Shown here piece after piece: positions 61,486-64,000 of a stretch of DNA of 64,000 nt. A program made the translations under genes and the position numbers. Position 1 is the first letter of the stretch. Each line of letters starts with the position of its first letter. The DNA is from Hevea brasiliensis. Taxonomy: Eukaryota; Streptophyta; Magnoliopsida; Malpighiales; Euphorbiaceae. Location of the stretch: NCBI RefSeq assembly GCF_030052815.1, contig NC_079509.1:41844750-41908749 (forward strand), in the 5' to 3' direction. The notes under the pieces are model-generated. The model did not search any database, was not told where the DNA came from, and saw only the letters and a program-made list of their open reading frames with translations.

Positions 61486-64000
61486 TCATCGGGGTAACAT
61501 TTGAGAAATAGATACATTATTGATAGAACAAATGCCATTTTCTTCAGCTTCACCACTTTTAACAGAAAAAGCAGGTTTTTTAGGACAGGCAATAGCTATA
61601 TTTTCATTTTTTAGCATGGAATAAACTTCCAAGATTGATGGTCTATCTGTTGGACTTTCTTGTACACATAAAAGGGCTACTTGCAGGCATCTCAAGAGTT
61701 TACATGGAGAAAATGAATCGTCTAGTGTTGAATCCATAAACTCCATCCTATTTTCCATTTTCCACAAATCATAAGCCTGTAAATTGATAACACAAAATCA
61801 TTCTTCTAAGTTCTAGTCATGATCTTGATTAGCAAAATTATTTTTGAGCTAGTAAAAGTGACGACTTACATATTCCAAAAGGTTTAGGTTCTCGCTCGAG
61901 CCATAAAAATAGGTATTTTTCTTGCCACTTATGATTTGTAGAAGCAGAACTCCAAAGCTGTAAACGTCATACTTTATCGAATACACGCCACGTCTCACAT
62001 AATCAGGAGGTACATAGCCACTGCATATTATATGAATCTGTTGGATGGTTTATGCTCATCTTAGTATAAATATATCTTCCAAGAAGCAATTAGCTTACTA
62101 TGTTCCAACAATCTGTCTGTCCAGTATTAGCTTCATTGCTCTCCTTCCTAACAATTCTCGCCATGCCAAAATCTGAAATTTTGGCTTCATCCAATTATCT
62201 AGCAAAATGTTGCTGGCTTTAATATCTCTGTGAATTTTTGTAAAATTTGAGTATTCTTGGAGGTATAGAAGCCCTTGAGCAATCCCTTCAATGATGTGAA
62301 CACGTTGTTCCCAATTCAATTTCAATCTTCTATTGGGGTCTACATCACAACAGAATTATTCTGTAAGTCGAGGGATGAAATGTGCAAGTAAAGCTGTAAC
62401 ATGATGTACGCACATACCAAATAGGTAGAAATCCAGGCTTTTGTTGGGCATGTATTCATAGATCAACATTTTCTCTCCCTTTTCAGTGCAAAATCCCAAA
62501 AGTCTCACTAGATTAACATTTTGCAACTTTGCTGTAAGTTTAACCTCATTTTTGAACTCCTTAAGCCCTTGATGTGAAGTTTTAGAAAGTCTCTTCACCG
62601 CTATTTCCTGTCCCGTTTCTAGTGTACCCTGGCAAATTCCAAATCAAGTTTTCAAAATAAAAAAAAAAAAAGCCATATGCCATATATTTCCCTTAAAAAA
62701 GCTTTAATTTTTCTTTTCTTCATCAAAATCACCTTGTAAACAGGTCCATATCCACCCTCTCCAAGCCTATTTTCATGCGAAAAGTTACTCGTAGCTGCTT
62801 TGATTTCAGAAAATTTGAATACCTGTAGATTAGGAGCATTTTGGTCTGGATATTCATTTCCTACTGCCTTAGGTCCTAATAAAAAGCTTAATAATTTGCC
62901 AAGTTCTATTTTCCCTGAACCAAAAACACAGAAAAATAATGCAAAATCTGTAAAGAAAAAATGTTGATAATATATATAAATATATATATTGGAGTTTTAG
63001 TCCATATATAATAAGTTTATTACCTTTTGATTTGATCCTGCTTCTTACATAGTATGATACAGAGCCAAGTAAAAGCAGGAAGATAACCATTCCACTTGGA
63101 AGTGAAATTATAATAATATGCAATTGCTTCTTCTTTCCATTGTCTTTATTGCCAACCTCAAAAGCTGTTAGTTTATCACAATAATTAGGAAAATTAATTA
63201 AGACCATATAGATCATTAATATATACTTAATGAACAATTTCCTACCCGCTCGAGAAAGCTGCCAGTTATGGTCATTTGAGAGTTGAAAGGCATTGTAACC
63301 AAGAAGTCCCTTTGTCTTGGCATATGAAACTTTAGTCCCAATAGCCTCAACATCATCAAAATTGATCCACAATGTTCCAATGGTGAAATAATTCACTACG
63401 TATGTAGCATTGTAGACTGAAGTGGCTCCATAGCCGTAGCTGGGGATCAACGTTTTAATAAACTTATAGCCTATGGAGCCATCCTTTGACAGAGCTGGTC
63501 CCGAGGCTGGTACACCAATGGAATTGTCATTTGGGTTCATTAGAGTCCACGCATAACCATGGTAAGCCACACCCAAAACTAGCTTGCTTGCTGGAAATCC
63601 TCTTCTTAACCATTCTTTTATACTAGAATCAGTACTAACATGACCTGAAGGATCATATAAAGCAGCATGGTTTCCTGTAACATTCTCCTTTAAGGGTACT
63701 TGATAGTCGAATGCTATAATATTTGCCCAATCTATGTTTCTCAGAATTGATTCAACAGGAAAGCTCGTGGCACCAATAATCGGCATGCGATGAACAGCCA
63801 TTGTCAAGACTAATCGTGGCTCGCTAGTGTTTCCTGACTCAGAATTTATAGCAGCCCGCCACTCATCCCGCCACTCATCTAAGAGAACTCCAATATTTTT
63901 CATGTCAAAGTCTGTGTTAGGCCAGGTCCAAGAAAGGTCTAGACCACCAAAGCCATAAAGCCTGGCAGTCTCTATTGAGGATCTGATAAAAGATTCTCTA
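61486..64000 (-). CDS. Chitinase-like (GH18) receptor-like kinase, gene 3, 5' partial, kinase core scrambled
   Basis: Third paralogue; the first exon runs off the right edge. Exons: beyond 64000-63246, 63164-63024, 62914-62733, 62628-62418, 62339-62099, 62020-61870, 61776-61486; GT-AG introns. The GH18 signature reads GGLDLSWTW (Thr for catalytic Glu), and a 12-bp in-frame repeat gives DEWRDEWR. Exons 2 and 3 are each 3 bp shorter than in genes 1 and 2. In exon 5 a 1-bp deletion near 62179 and a 4-bp duplication near 62112-62119 shift about 21 codons out of frame and then restore it, so ISDFGMAR is replaced by FQILAWRE. Exon 5 is 241 instead of 238 bp. VPPEYV is VPPDYV. Lys of AVKRL and HRD are kept. 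Without DFG the kinase should not bind Mg-ATP normally. It may be an expressed pseudokinase receptor or an early pseudogene. Confidence 0.85.

Overview
This window is AT-rich, intron-bearing nuclear DNA of a flowering plant. The evidence is split genes with GT-AG introns, plant-specific receptor-kinase architecture, plant LTR retrotransposons with an initiator tRNA-Met primer binding site, a plant RTE-type LINE and several MITE-like elements. The genes resemble the chitinase-related receptor kinases of rosid eudicots. Malpighiales (Euphorbiaceae) is a plausible guess, but the sequence alone does not settle it.

The only real host genes are a minus-strand cluster of GH18 (class V chitinase-like) receptor-like kinases. 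There are two intact seven-exon copies (19375-22339 and 54533-57549), each encoding 764 residues. A third copy (61486 to the right edge) is 5' incomplete; its frame is open, but a -1/+4 frameshift pair scrambles the kinase DFG segment. A fourth copy survives as a broken remnant (about 52200-54262). In all three larger copies the ectodomain has lost the catalytic Glu of the GH18 motif, so each looks like a binding or scaffold ectodomain on a cytosolic Ser/Thr kinase rather than a chitinase. No function or ligand can be read from sequence.

1-10857 is a nest of LTR retrotransposons. A minus-strand element (A) lies in the 3' part of an Athila-like element, which itself abuts a second minus-strand element (B) of the same family as A. 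10873-14799 is a degenerate RTE LINE flanked by 228-bp inverted arms. 14880-18770 is repeat-rich DNA: a purine tract, an AACCGATT array with a CACTA-like terminus, and MITE-like inverted repeats. 19375-22339 is gene 1, followed by a 27/33-bp minisatellite.

23100-37005 holds two decayed minus-strand Ty3/gypsy elements, each broken by a large LTR-type insertion, one of 2.0 kb in integrase and one of 3.7 kb in gag. 37011-45261 holds a second Athila-like 3' end whose LTR carries a 3.5-kb solo-LTR-like insertion with a perfect 5-bp target duplication. 45262-52200 is gene-free AT-rich DNA with a few small transposons. 52200 to the right edge is the kinase cluster remnant, gene 2 and gene 3.

I found no tRNA, rRNA or CRISPR features, and nothing that convincingly amounts to an unknown multi-gene system. 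The most interesting biology is the tandem family of catalytically dead chitinase-like receptor kinases and the way its members are decaying.
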